Assembly (NCBI RefSeq): GCF_000758625.1
Contig: NZ_CP009283.1
Location: 3,359,501-3,423,500, forward strand
DNA length: 64,000 bases
Reading direction: 5' to 3'
DNA from: Paenibacillus sp. FSL R7-0273
GTDB taxonomy: Bacteria; Bacillota; Bacilli; Paenibacillales; Paenibacillaceae
The notes beneath the pieces are model-generated. The model was not told the DNA's origin. It made no database searches and saw only the letters and a program-made list of their open reading frames with translations. The position numbers and the translations under genes are program-made. This document shows positions 52,690-61,787 of the stretch, one piece after another (the first letter of the stretch is position 1; each line of letters starts with the position of its first letter).

Positions 52690-52775
52690 TATAATAGAAA
52701 CATATATTCGTAAGGAAAATGTTAGTTATCTGTGATTGCTAACCCATATTTCCCTATCAGGGGCTGATATGGGTT
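52690..52775 (+). promoter_or_regulatory. Leader of the SMC operon: -10 and hairpin
   Basis: TATAAT at 52690-52695 with no clear -35. At 52741-52775, AACCCATAT/ATATGGGTT forms a perfect 9-bp stem with inner CCCT/AGGG, followed by ATGTTATTTTGTC. It may attenuate or shield the start of the operon. Confidence 0.45.
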
Positions 52776-52826
52776 ATGTTATTTTGTCTTAAATTTCGAA
52801 CTGATGGCGGGGTTGGCTTATACATT

Positions 52827-54335
52827 ATGAACTGGTCAGATTTTGGGGAACGGAACAAGCGGCTTAATCCGCTGTGGAGCCTTGGTGCGGGCATGAATCT
52901 CGGTGAGCTACAGCCGTACAAGGAGATGATCGCGCTCAGTGTGCTCCTTCAGGTCTATTATCTGGAGCTGGAATCGAACGAGCAGCGGTCCAAGGAGGAT
53001 ATTGTCGGTCTGGCCTGGAGCTCGCTGGAGCGCTTTAAGATCACCGGGCTGGGAACCGCAGAATCGGTGGAACGGCTGGTGGACGGATTGCTGTGGAGCG
53101 GCAACGGCGGTGATTTTGAGGCGGTATATTACGATGATCACACGCAGCAGATGACCATGCAGAAATATAAATATTTTACCGTGGATGAGGATGCCACACG
53201 CAGCAGCTGGGAAGAGAGTGGAACCACAATCTACCGGCTTTCCGAGCATGCGATGGAGCTGATCTTCATGAGCCATGAGATTATTGAGGAGTTCCAGATC
53301 AGCATCAAGCTGCTGGAGATTCAGATGCACATCAAGCATGGCCGGGTTACGCGGGCGCTGCAGGATGTGAACGAGCTGATCTCCCGGGTGCGCAAAATGA
53401 CCCAGCAGCAGCAGGAATACCGCAACGCTCTGCGCCGTAATCCGAAGCATATGTTCAGCGAATACGGCGTGATGCGCCATCAGCGGCTGGAGGAGATTCA
53501 CCAGCAGTTTGACGAGGAACGCAGGCACTTTGATAGCATTCACCGCTCGCTGGCGCGACTGGCCAATGATGAAAAGGATCTGATCGATTTCAACGAGCTC
53601 CGGCTGCTGTCTGAACGGGTGGAGCTGTCGCGGAAGGTGCATGATGAGCTGGCCGAGGTGGTGCTGGGCATTTTTGAAGCGGAAACGAATCTGCGGCTGA
53701 ACTTCCCTGAGCTGTTCTGGGGGGCGGTCGGCTTTAACTTCCGGACCAATGTATGGGAGGAATGGGTAAAAAGTGACGGGCTTCCCTCCGGGGACAGTCT
53801 TGAGCTGCTTGTAGGCGGCTTGTTCGCACCTCAGCAGGACTTCATTTATCCGCTTGCCTGGGCATGGGAGGAGCAGGAGACCGGATTTTTGCCGGAAGAA
53901 TGGCTGGAGGAGCCGGAGGATGCCGGGGAAGAACCGGAAGAGACCTATATTCCAAAAACGATACCCTGGCCGGAGATTGCCGGGCTGTGGCACCCCGTAT
54001 TTGCGGGGCTTGCAGCCGAGGGCAGGTTCACCTTTACTGTAGAGGCTTTTACTGAAGAAGAAAAGCTTGGCTGGACGAATAACCCGAATGCGGTTGATTT
54101 ATGGGCGCAGTTTTTCCATGCTGAAGTGAAGGTACAGGAGTCAGGTGCAGAGAGTCCTGCCGGAACGGACGAATGCCAGAGGCTTATTCAATATCTGCTG
54201 GACAGTCACCCTGAACTTGAGGTTTTGCGGGGCAAGGTGCTAAGAACAAAAATTACCGGTACCGGGCAGCAGCCGGCAGTCAGATGGCCGGGGCTTGAGA
54301 TGAGTCCATACACTATTATTATAGAGGAAAGATGA
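52827..54335 (+). CDS. JetA/MukF-like kleisin-type subunit
   Basis: About 502 residues. I infer a MukF/JetA role from its place before a 257-residue MukE-like gene and a 1493-residue SMC-like gene, and from its make-up: an N-terminal helical winged-helix-like part (NLGELQPYKEMIALSVLLQVYY), a long helical middle (about 125-310: HEIIEEFQISIKLLEIQMHI, QQQEYRNALRR, DLIDFNELRLLSERVELSRKV), and an acidic EEPEDAGEEPEE stretch before a C-terminal domain. ATG at 52827 begins where the protein becomes well ordered, but its ribosome site is weak. ATG at 52776 lies at the foot of a hairpin. ATGA overlap with the next gene. Confidence 0.6.
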   Translation: MNWSDFGERNKRLNPLWSLGAGMNLGELQPYKEMIALSVLLQVYYLELESNEQRSKEDIVGLAWSSLERFKITGLGTAESVERLVDGLLWSGNGGDFEAVYYDDHTQQMTMQKYKYFTVDEDATRSSWEESGTTIYRLSEHAMELIFMSHEIIEEFQISIKLLEIQMHIKHGRVTRALQDVNELISRVRKMTQQQQEYRNALRRNPKHMFSEYGVMRHQRLEEIHQQFDEERRHFDSIHRSLARLANDEKDLIDFNELRLLSERVELSRKVHDELAEVVLGIFEAETNLRLNFPELFWGAVGFNFRTNVWEEWVKSDGLPSGDSLELLVGGLFAPQQDFIYPLAWAWEEQETGFLPEEWLEEPEDAGEEPEETYIPKTIPWPEIAGLWHPVFAGLAAEGRFTFTVEAFTEEEKLGWTNNPNAVDLWAQFFHAEVKVQESGAESPAGTDECQRLIQYLLDSHPELEVLRGKVLRTKITGTGQQPAVRWPGLEMSPYTIIIEER

Positions 54336-55105
54336 GTGGTCCGAACATGAGTTATACATTGGAACAACTGCAGCAGGCGTCACGGCTGTTCTTTGACCTG
54401 CTGCGTCGGAAAGTCATTTCGCTGGATGATCCGGCTGCTGCAGAGTGTCTGCAGGACACTGGCGCTTATGATGCGTTGCAATATCTGGCCAAAGAAGGAG
54501 GCTGCCGGATCATGAACACCGGTCACCGCCTGCATCTGCTGGTTAATCCGTTAGGGTCGGGCTTTGCGTCCAACTTCACCCAGCTGAAGAGTAAATATTC
54601 ACGGATTGAGCGCAAGACGCATTTACATATCATCAACGTCATCATCCTTGTGTTTTTGGCTGAAATGGATCAGGATGAGCAGCATTTTAAACCCGGGCAG
54701 GATAGTATGTCTTATATTCAGCTGGCTGATCAGGTGTCGGCTGTTTTGAAGGCCTGGTATGAAATGGATGAAGAGGGCAGGTTCAGCAAGCAGTGGCGGC
54801 TCGATATTCAGGCGATGTACAAGGTGTGGGCCAGCCTGTATATGCAGACCAAAAGCCAGGAGGATACTGACACGCTGTCCAGAGGCTCCAATTCCCGGAT
54901 CGGGCTGATCCATGAAGGGATGAAGCTGCTGGAGGACGAGCATCTGGTGTTCATTTCGGAGAATGAAAAACGGATTTTCCCGCGGGAGGAACTGTATGAG
55001 CGGATGCGCTACCTGTATCACGATGTAGAACGCTACAAAGAGCTGAAGGCGCTCATCGGCAGCACACTGGCGGAGAAGGAGGGGGACGCCCATGCCGCGC
55101 ATTGA
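54332..55105 (+). CDS. JetB/MukE-like subunit (DUF6063-type)
   Basis: 257 residues, soluble. YTLEQLQQASRLFFDLLRRKVI opens it; LHLLVNPLGSGFASNFTQLK and HLHIINVIILVFLAE follow, with an EELYERMRYLYHDVERYKELK end. Size, order and two winged-helix-like halves fit the MukE/JetB partner of SMC-type proteins. I recall the family as DUF6063, without a search. ATGA overlap upstream; the next start lies inside its last codons. Confidence 0.65.
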   Translation: MSGPNMSYTLEQLQQASRLFFDLLRRKVISLDDPAAAECLQDTGAYDALQYLAKEGGCRIMNTGHRLHLLVNPLGSGFASNFTQLKSKYSRIERKTHLHIINVIILVFLAEMDQDEQHFKPGQDSMSYIQLADQVSAVLKAWYEMDEEGRFSKQWRLDIQAMYKVWASLYMQTKSQEDTDTLSRGSNSRIGLIHEGMKLLEDEHLVFISENEKRIFPREELYERMRYLYHDVERYKELKALIGSTLAEKEGDAHAAH

Positions 55106-58100
55106 ACGGATCCGGATCGCCGGACTGAAATATGAGAAAATGCTCAAGAAATACGATGATATGGTGCTTGACCTGTGCAACGAAGAAGGACCGGCGAATA
55201 CCCTGATTACCCTGATGAACGGCGGGGGAAAAGGGGTGCTGCTCCAGTCGATTTTTCAGCTGCTGATTCCGAAGACTTCATGGGGGAAGGACAATGAGAA
55301 TCAGGTTGAGGCTTTTTTCCATAATCACAAAAAACAGCTGAAGCCGTATACCTTCCACGTCGCGATTGAATGGAAGCTGGACTCCGGTAACCGTGATGAA
55401 TACATTACCACCGGGATTGCCATGACAGCGCATAGCTCGGCGGATCAGCTTGAGATCAAGGTCGATTATCTGCTGTATACACTGACCGAATACGATGAGC
55501 ATGCGGATATTACGTTATCTACGCTGCCTCTCTACAATGCTGAGGAGGGCGGTCCGGCAAGCTTTGAGGCGATTCAGCAGTTTGTACGGGAACGGCGCAA
55601 CGAGATCATATACTATGGAAGCAGCCAAGCGGAGCTGAAGAAATATTATGCGTTCCTGGCCGGACGGGATATCCACATCGGCGAATGGCGCAATATGAAG
55701 AAGATTAACGGTGAAGAGGGCGGAATCAAGGGCTATTTTCAGAAAAATGATGCCTTTACGAACCACAATCTGTTCGAAAAGCTTATTATACCGGAGATCG
55801 GCTCCAGCCTGAATGACGGGGCACGCGAGGAGGATGGTTCACTTCAGCGGATGTTCACCGATACGGCAACGGTTGCCCAGCGGCTTCCGATGCTGGAGCA
55901 GCGGGAGAAGGCTTTTGCCGAGTTCACGGCGCTTGCTGCTCCGCTGCATGAGCTGGTCAAGCAGGGTGCAGAAGCGGAGCGGAGCTTTCAGGAGACGGAG
56001 CTGCTCGGCCGGCAGATTTATACGGTCATTTATGACGAGCTAAGATCAGCCGAAGACAACCGGGGAAGACAAGCAGACGAGCTGGTCCGGCTGCAGTCTG
56101 AGGCGCGGCAGCTGCGCTTTGAGGCGGATAACCTCAGCTATCTGCGCGGCAAAGAGGAGCATGATCAGAAGCAGGAAGAGTTCAAGGCCATCAGCGATAA
56201 TCAGGGGCGGGCGCGTTCACGGCTTGATGAGTCCAAAGAGCAGGAGAAACGCCTGGAAGTAGCGCAATATCTGGCCAAACGCCAGGTGCATAAGCGTGAA
56301 GTCGCCCAATGGCAGAAGGAAATTGAAGCGATCGAAGGCTCGCTTGAAATGAAGGAGCGCCAGGAGGTTATCCAGAGTGCCAAGGAGGAGCTGCGCCTGC
56401 AGTGGGATCAGGTCTACCGGCTGTGGCAGCAGCAGCTTTCCGGCTTCGCAGGACGCCAGCAGGGACTTTCAGCTGAAGAAGCAGGGCTGCGTAAAGAACG
56501 GGAGAGCTATGTTCTGGAGCTGGGCGGACTGGAAAGCCGGATTAATGAGCTTACCGGCTCCATTCGTCAGTTCACCGAGGAAGCAGGCGTGTTCGCTTCC
56601 CGGCATGGACAGGAAGCTGCAAGTGCGCCTGGGCCTGCGCTGCAGCGGACACTGCTGGCCGCCAATACTATAACGGATTCAATTGCGGAACGCACTGCTC
56701 TGCGTAGTCAGGGGGAAGCGCGTAAGCTTAGCCTGCGCACGAACCTGGCGGAGCTTCAGGCTAAGCTGGCCGCTGAACGGCGCCAAACGGGCGGGCTGCA
56801 TAATCAGCTGGAAGCGCAAATGGGCCGGGAATCGCAGCTGTGGTCACAGCTTGTTGTGCTGCTTGAGCTGTACGAAGAGCATCAGGTGCTGGGGGCAACC
56901 GCGCTGTTTGAAGCAAAAGCCCTGATTCAGGAGCGGTTCATCCGCAGATTGGATGATACAGAGCAGCAGACCAAGCGTCTGCGCAGAGAGTATTATCACC
57001 AGCAGCTGGACGTAGAGCTGCAGCAGGAACCCTATTGGCTGCCTAATGCAGATGTGCTTACCGTCAAGGACAGGCTGGATGGTCTCAAGATCAGCTCCAT
57101 GTCCGGGAGCTCCTACCTGAATGACCTTAGTTATCTGCAGCGAGAGGAAGAGCTTGGACGTCATCCGCTGCTCCCATACGGTCTGATTGTTACACAGCGC
57201 GAAGCGGACAAAATCCCGGAGGATGCATTGAAGAATGTGATCCTTAAATCGGCTGTGCCGGTCTTTATCCGCGAGGAAATGGGAGGAGCAGCAGCCGTGG
57301 AGCCGTTCCTCCTGCTGGCGAATCAGGGGCCGCAGATGGTTCTGCAGCCGGAGCAGTTCAACGACTGGAAGCGGGGAATCGCCTCCCGGCTAAAGGAGCA
57401 GGAGGAAGAGCTTCAGGACGCGGAAAATTATCTGTCCAAGCTGAAAACAGCCCGTCAGGAGTTTGAGCGGCTGTTCCAGGGCGAGCATACGGTAAGCTTG
57501 AAAGCCAAGCTTCTTGAGCTGGAGCTGGTTGTGAAAGAGCTGGATACAGCGGTTGCCGGTCTAAAGACAGAGATCAGTGATAATGAAGAGCTGCTTGCTT
57601 CTATTCAGAAGGAGCTTAATGAATACGAGCAGGAGAAGACCGGACTGGAGCAAAGAGCCCAGGCCCTGCGGCTGTGGGAAGAACGGACCCGGAAGCAGGA
57701 GCAGGATTACAAGGATAAGCAGAGAGCGGTGGACCGCAGACAGGCGCTGGTTAAGGAAATCTCAGTAAAAGACCAGGGACTGGTTCAGCTAAAGACGGAG
57801 ATGGAGAATGCGGCACTGCTGCGGGAGCAGTGGATCGGTGACACCCGCTATTCGCTGTTCCCAAGGCTGCAGAGCTGGTTCCCGGAGCTTGTTTTCCCGA
57901 ATGACCGTCAAATTGAAATTCTGGAAGAGGAAGAGCTGAACCCTGATGCACAGAATACAATGCTGCAGCTGCTTAGTACAGTGGAGAGCCTGCAGCAATC
58001 TCTGACTCATAATGAGCTGGAAATCCGCACACGGCAGGGTAACATTAAGCGTGCAGGTGAACAGCTGAGAGAGCTTGAAGCTGCTGTCTATCAGGTCGAC

Positions 58101-59573
58101 CGTGACTGGCAAAAAGCGCCTGAGCCGCAGGATACACCTGAAGCAATAACGGCAGCCCGGGCGCGGCAGAAGAATGAGACGGTATATCTCGAGGAGGATT
58201 ACCAGAGCGTACGCGAATCCTACATCCGCTGCCAGACGATTCTTGAGAATCTGCAGAAGGATCTGCGCAAAACCGAAAAGTCTATCAAAGAGAAACATGA
58301 ACGGCCTGTGGAATTATGGACTGACGTACTCTCTGTCAAAGAGCAGGAGATTACGGAGGATGCCCGTGAGAATGAGCGGCAGTTAAGCCTATGTAAACAA
58401 CGGCTCACTGCTGTGGATCAACGGCTCCAAATGCTGGGCAATCAGAGACAGATTCTGGACACTCATGTGGAGGGCCGCGTTCAGCTCCGTGATATACCGG
58501 AGGAAGTACAGCTTCAGGTGCGCGAAAGCTGTGAGCATATGGTTGCTGACTGGCTGCTGCAGAGTAAAGAAAGCCGTGCACAGAGGGCTGAGCTTACCCG
58601 TAAAGTAAAAGAAGAGAAAAACAACTTGAGCGGCAAGCTGGCCAAGTGCGGCTGGAGCAATGAGCTGGAGACCAAAATCCAGGAGCGGCTGAACACCGTT
58701 CACTGGGAGGACTTCTTTATTGCAGGGCAGGTGCTGGATTCAATGCTGCAGAGCTCGCGCGATCAGATTGAGAGCATCCGCAGCGATAAGGAGAGCATGG
58801 AGCTCTCACGCAAGCTGTGGGTCGGACGTGCGGCCAAGCGGGTCGTACAGATTACGGATATACTCAAGCGCATGGAGCGGCGGATGATTATTCACAACGA
58901 GAACGGTCATGCTTTTCCGCTGGTGAAGCTGAATTATAAGCATATTACCGTGCCCAAGACGACAGATGACATTGAGCCGCTGGTCAGCGACTATTTCAAC
59001 CGCTGCATCAGCAGTCTGCTGGAGAAATATCCGAAGATCGAGCAGGTGCCGGCGGCAGCGGTTAAGGAGCTGATCAATGACGGTAAACTCGTGTACGCTG
59101 CTATGCAGAACCGCTTCCCTGTGCTTCAGGTATACAAGCCAGTAACGGAGAATTATTTCCTGTATGCGGCACCTGAGGAGTTCCACTATTCCGATTGGGA
59201 AGTCATCAACCGCGGTGCACTTGACGAAGCAGTCGGCAGCGGCGGTCAGCGCCAGTCGGTACAGCTGCTTGTGGCGATGATGATCATGACCCATAAGCGG
59301 GTTAACCGTGAGAACAAGGGCTGGACCGTCTTCCTCTATGACAACCCGTTCGGGGAGATGGTGTCCAACAACGTGCTTGATCCCGTCTTTGAGATTTCTA
59401 AGGCTCTAAGGTTCCAGTGGCTGATCGTGACGCCGCCGGAGCTGGTAAAGAATGATGTCAGTGTGCGGTTCGGCGTATATTGGCAGCTGTATTTCGGCGG
59501 AGACAAAGGTGAAATGCTTGAGTCAACGCTGATAAAAGGCGGACGTAAAATGATCCCGGCGTCATTATTCTAG
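55092..59573 (+). CDS. JetC/MukB-like SMC ATPase
   Basis: 1493 residues. N-terminal head with NTLITLMNGGGKGVLLQSIF (Walker A-like NGGGKG, with Gly where Ser/Thr is usual). Coiled-coil arms run about 270-640 and 760-1290 and flank a hinge-like region about 640-750 (HPLLPYGLIVTQREADKIPE). C-terminal head: DEAVGSGGQRQSVQLLVAMM (signature) and TVFLYDNPFGEMVSNNVLDP (Walker B Asp, then Asn where Glu is usual). It would entrap DNA with the two upstream subunits. GGAGGGGG before ATG. Confidence 0.8.
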   Translation: MPRIERIRIAGLKYEKMLKKYDDMVLDLCNEEGPANTLITLMNGGGKGVLLQSIFQLLIPKTSWGKDNENQVEAFFHNHKKQLKPYTFHVAIEWKLDSGNRDEYITTGIAMTAHSSADQLEIKVDYLLYTLTEYDEHADITLSTLPLYNAEEGGPASFEAIQQFVRERRNEIIYYGSSQAELKKYYAFLAGRDIHIGEWRNMKKINGEEGGIKGYFQKNDAFTNHNLFEKLIIPEIGSSLNDGAREEDGSLQRMFTDTATVAQRLPMLEQREKAFAEFTALAAPLHELVKQGAEAERSFQETELLGRQIYTVIYDELRSAEDNRGRQADELVRLQSEARQLRFEADNLSYLRGKEEHDQKQEEFKAISDNQGRARSRLDESKEQEKRLEVAQYLAKRQVHKREVAQWQKEIEAIEGSLEMKERQEVIQSAKEELRLQWDQVYRLWQQQLSGFAGRQQGLSAEEAGLRKERESYVLELGGLESRINELTGSIRQFTEEAGVFASRHGQEAASAPGPALQRTLLAANTITDSIAERTALRSQGEARKLSLRTNLAELQAKLAAERRQTGGLHNQLEAQMGRESQLWSQLVVLLELYEEHQVLGATALFEAKALIQERFIRRLDDTEQQTKRLRREYYHQQLDVELQQEPYWLPNADVLTVKDRLDGLKISSMSGSSYLNDLSYLQREEELGRHPLLPYGLIVTQREADKIPEDALKNVILKSAVPVFIREEMGGAAAVEPFLLLANQGPQMVLQPEQFNDWKRGIASRLKEQEEELQDAENYLSKLKTARQEFERLFQGEHTVSLKAKLLELELVVKELDTAVAGLKTEISDNEELLASIQKELNEYEQEKTGLEQRAQALRLWEERTRKQEQDYKDKQRAVDRRQALVKEISVKDQGLVQLKTEMENAALLREQWIGDTRYSLFPRLQSWFPELVFPNDRQIEILEEEELNPDAQNTMLQLLSTVESLQQSLTHNELEIRTRQGNIKRAGEQLRELEAAVYQVDRDWQKAPEPQDTPEAITAARARQKNETVYLEEDYQSVRESYIRCQTILENLQKDLRKTEKSIKEKHERPVELWTDVLSVKEQEITEDARENERQLSLCKQRLTAVDQRLQMLGNQRQILDTHVEGRVQLRDIPEEVQLQVRESCEHMVADWLLQSKESRAQRAELTRKVKEEKNNLSGKLAKCGWSNELETKIQERLNTVHWEDFFIAGQVLDSMLQSSRDQIESIRSDKESMELSRKLWVGRAAKRVVQITDILKRMERRMIIHNENGHAFPLVKLNYKHITVPKTTDDIEPLVSDYFNRCISSLLEKYPKIEQVPAAAVKELINDGKLVYAAMQNRFPVLQVYKPVTENYFLYAAPEEFHYSDWEVINRGALDEAVGSGGQRQSVQLLVAMMIMTHKRVNRENKGWTVFLYDNPFGEMVSNNVLDPVFEISKALRFQWLIVTPPELVKNDVSVRFGVYWQLYFGGDKGEMLESTLIKGGRKMIPASLF

Positions 59574-59589
59574 TTTTAGCTTAAAAAGG

Positions 59590-59622
59590 ACCCGTCTGGC
59601 AGATGCCGGGCGGGTTTGTTTT
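59590..59622 (+). terminator. Terminator of the SMC operon
   Basis: ACCCGTCTGGCA/TGCCGGGCGGGT stem (two G-T pairs) then TTGTTTTG. Confidence 0.75.
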
Positions 59623-59637
59623 GAGTTAGGGTGAGGC

Positions 59638-59830
59638 AAATCAAAGGCAAAAGTGCCTTTGATTCAGGCGCGCGCAGCTGAATGTGCGAAATCAAAGGCA
59701 AAAGTGCCTTTGATTCCGGCCTGCGCCGCTAAATGAGCCAAATCAAAGGCAAAAGTGCCTTTGAATCCGGCCCGCGGGGCTGAATGAGGCAAATCAAAGG
59801 CAAAAATGCCTTTGATTCTGGCCCTCACGG
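59638..59830. repeat. 51-bp tandem repeats, about 3.8 copies
   Basis: The core AAATCAAAGGC starts at 59638, 59689, 59740 and 59791, exactly 51 bases apart. Each copy has a hairpin ATCAAAGGCA-AAAG-TGCCTTTGAT, then a GC-rich variable part and TGAATGAG. The fourth copy has AAAA in the loop. The rest of the spacer to 60034 is AT-rich and holds the next promoter. No gene is seen. Confidence 0.92.
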
Positions 59831-59973
59831 CCTCCTAATAGCCTAAAGTAGTATCCCGGCTATTACCTACTATATTTATTCTTATTATGATTAATATTAG
59901 TAATGAGTAATAGAATACAGCATATAATTAGTAGCAGATAGTCTCGCAGAATTCAACAGCCCTATAGAAAATT

Positions 59974-60003
59974 TTAACAATGACCGCTAGCAAAGCCGAT
60001 ATT
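59974..60003 (+). promoter_or_regulatory. Possible promoter of the TPM gene
   Basis: TTAACA at 59974-59979, 18-base spacer, GATATT at 59998-60003. Confidence 0.35.
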
Positions 60004-60034
60004 AAAACTAGAACAGACAAGCAGGGGGATTTAT

Positions 60035-61609
60035 ATGAAGCACAAAGGGATCATAGTTACGCTGGTTGCGATGCTGCTCAGTGTTATGCTGCTGCAGCCG
60101 GAGGTAAGCTGGGCCAAGCCGGCGGTGCCGGAGCATACGGATGCTTTTTATGTGAATGACTTTGCCGGGGTTATTGACCTGAAAGCAGAGAATTATATGG
60201 TCAACTACGGCGTTAAGCTGCATCAGGAGACGGGAGCGCAGGTGGTGCTGGTTACGGTAGAATCCACCGGCGGAGCTGCAATGGAGGAGTACGCGAAGAC
60301 GCTGTTTAACAGCTGGGGAATCGGTGAGGCAGATAAGGATAACGGTGTGCTGCTGCTGCTCTCTGTTAAGGACGATGATTACTGGGTGCTGCAGGGTGAC
60401 GGCTTAAAAAGCTCACTCCCCGACAGTACGCTGTCGCAGATTCTCGCCGAGTCACTGGAGCCGGATTTTGCCCGGAAGGAATATACAGCCGGAGCCCGCA
60501 AAACCTACGGTGCATTGATTGAAAGCCTGGGCGGGGTCTGGACGGAGCCGCTCGGCACGCGGAATTTTGTAGCCGACAATGCCGGTGTGCTTCCGCAGGT
60601 TACCAGACTTTATCTTAACCAGTCCAGCAACCGCTACAAAACAACGACCGGCAGCGGCATTTATTTCGTAACGGTTAAAAATTCCGGCAGCAAAACGCTG
60701 CAGGATTATACCTACGCCAAGTACGCCTCGGTAGGTGCAGGTCCCAGGGATGTCATGCTGGTGCTCGATATTGAAGGCGACAATTATCATGTGCTGCAAG
60801 GCAAAGAGGTAGATACTACTCTGACGAATGAAGTGATCGGAGAGATACTGAACAATGCGTTAGAGCCTCAATTTGCAGCAAAAAAATATGCGGCAGGAGT
60901 TACAGCAGCGGCAAATGAAATGTTCAGCTTCTTTTTGGCCAGAGCGGATTATAGTCCGGCAGCCATAGCACCTCAGGAAGCATCTGGTACAGTAGCCGCC
61001 GGAGTTTCAGGAGCTGTTACGGATACAGCTAAAGCTCCAGAGTCCGGTGAAGCCCCCGTAACGGTCACGGAGCCCATTTCCAGAGGCAAAGGCTTTGCGG
61101 TAATAGGCATTTTCCTGGGCATTGCTGGCCTGATCAGCCTGGCTGCCTCACGCCGGAACAGTCATATTGCCCGCTACGGTGTGCCGATTAATCCGTACAG
61201 CCAGCGTAATATCCGCCGCTACGGGACATGGCACGGGCAGCCGGGATACGGCTTTGGCAGCCGCTGGTACAACCGTCGCCACCGGCCTCGCCGCAGCTTT
61301 GCCTCATCCCGCAGACCAGAACCGGCACACAGCGGGAAAAGCTTCTGGGACACTAATCACGGAGGCGGCGGGTCAAGCAGCGGAGGCGGCACAGGACGCA
61401 ATTCCGGCAGCGCAAGTAATCATGGCGGCGGAGGCTACAGCAGCGGTGGCGGAAGCGGACGGCATTCTTCACGAAGCGGTAACGAAGGAAGGTCTTCCAG
61501 CTCCTCCTCCTCATCAAGCTCTACCTCCTCTTCAAGCTCTTCAAGCAGAGGATCATCCGGTGGCGGTGGCAATGCGAGCAGCGGAGGCGGAGTCGGCAGA
61601 CACGGCTAA
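60035..61609 (+). CDS. Secreted/membrane protein with two TPM domains
   Basis: 524 residues. Signal peptide (to SWA at about 27). Two tandem TPM domains: about 35-170 (FYVNDFAGVIDLKAENYMV, LFNSWGIGEADKDNGVLLLL) and about 180-310 (RNFVADNAGVLPQVTRLYL, GPRDVMLVLDIEGDNYHVLQ). One helix at about 348-370 is followed by a basic stretch and a Gly/Ser-rich tail of about 90 residues ending in HG. Single-TPM relatives (YgcG) are common; two are not. Function of TPM proteins is poorly known. GGGGGA before ATG. Confidence 0.85.
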   Translation: MKHKGIIVTLVAMLLSVMLLQPEVSWAKPAVPEHTDAFYVNDFAGVIDLKAENYMVNYGVKLHQETGAQVVLVTVESTGGAAMEEYAKTLFNSWGIGEADKDNGVLLLLSVKDDDYWVLQGDGLKSSLPDSTLSQILAESLEPDFARKEYTAGARKTYGALIESLGGVWTEPLGTRNFVADNAGVLPQVTRLYLNQSSNRYKTTTGSGIYFVTVKNSGSKTLQDYTYAKYASVGAGPRDVMLVLDIEGDNYHVLQGKEVDTTLTNEVIGEILNNALEPQFAAKKYAAGVTAAANEMFSFFLARADYSPAAIAPQEASGTVAAGVSGAVTDTAKAPESGEAPVTVTEPISRGKGFAVIGIFLGIAGLISLAASRRNSHIARYGVPINPYSQRNIRRYGTWHGQPGYGFGSRWYNRRHRPRRSFASSRRPEPAHSGKSFWDTNHGGGGSSSGGGTGRNSGSASNHGGGGYSSGGGSGRHSSRSGNEGRSSSSSSSSSSTSSSSSSSRGSSGGGGNASSGGGVGRHG

Positions 61610-61632
61610 TCAGAAGATAAAATCCTGTTTTG

Positions 61633-61662
61633 GAAGCTCTCTTAACAAGGGGGCTTTCTTTT
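61633..61662 (+). terminator. Weak terminator after TPM gene
   Basis: AAGCTCTC/GGGGGCTT imperfect stem, then TTCTTTTTG. Confidence 0.45.
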
Positions 61663-61787
61663 TGTTACAAATTATGGTTTTTTATATGAAAATACTGAAA
61701 CCTTTACTTTCAGAAGATCGTCTATCATGGGAGAATACGAGACTGCCACATTTTGTTTGATAGGCAAGACCAAGGAGGAATCCAGAA

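Noticed and set aside
52908..53993. 361-codon minus-strand frame
   Set aside because: Antisense shadow of the JetA-like gene, rich in Leu/Gln/His from reversed Glu/Lys codons.
59638..59830. CRISPR array
   Set aside because: Repeats are palindromic, the linkers are similar to each other rather than unique, and there are no cas genes.
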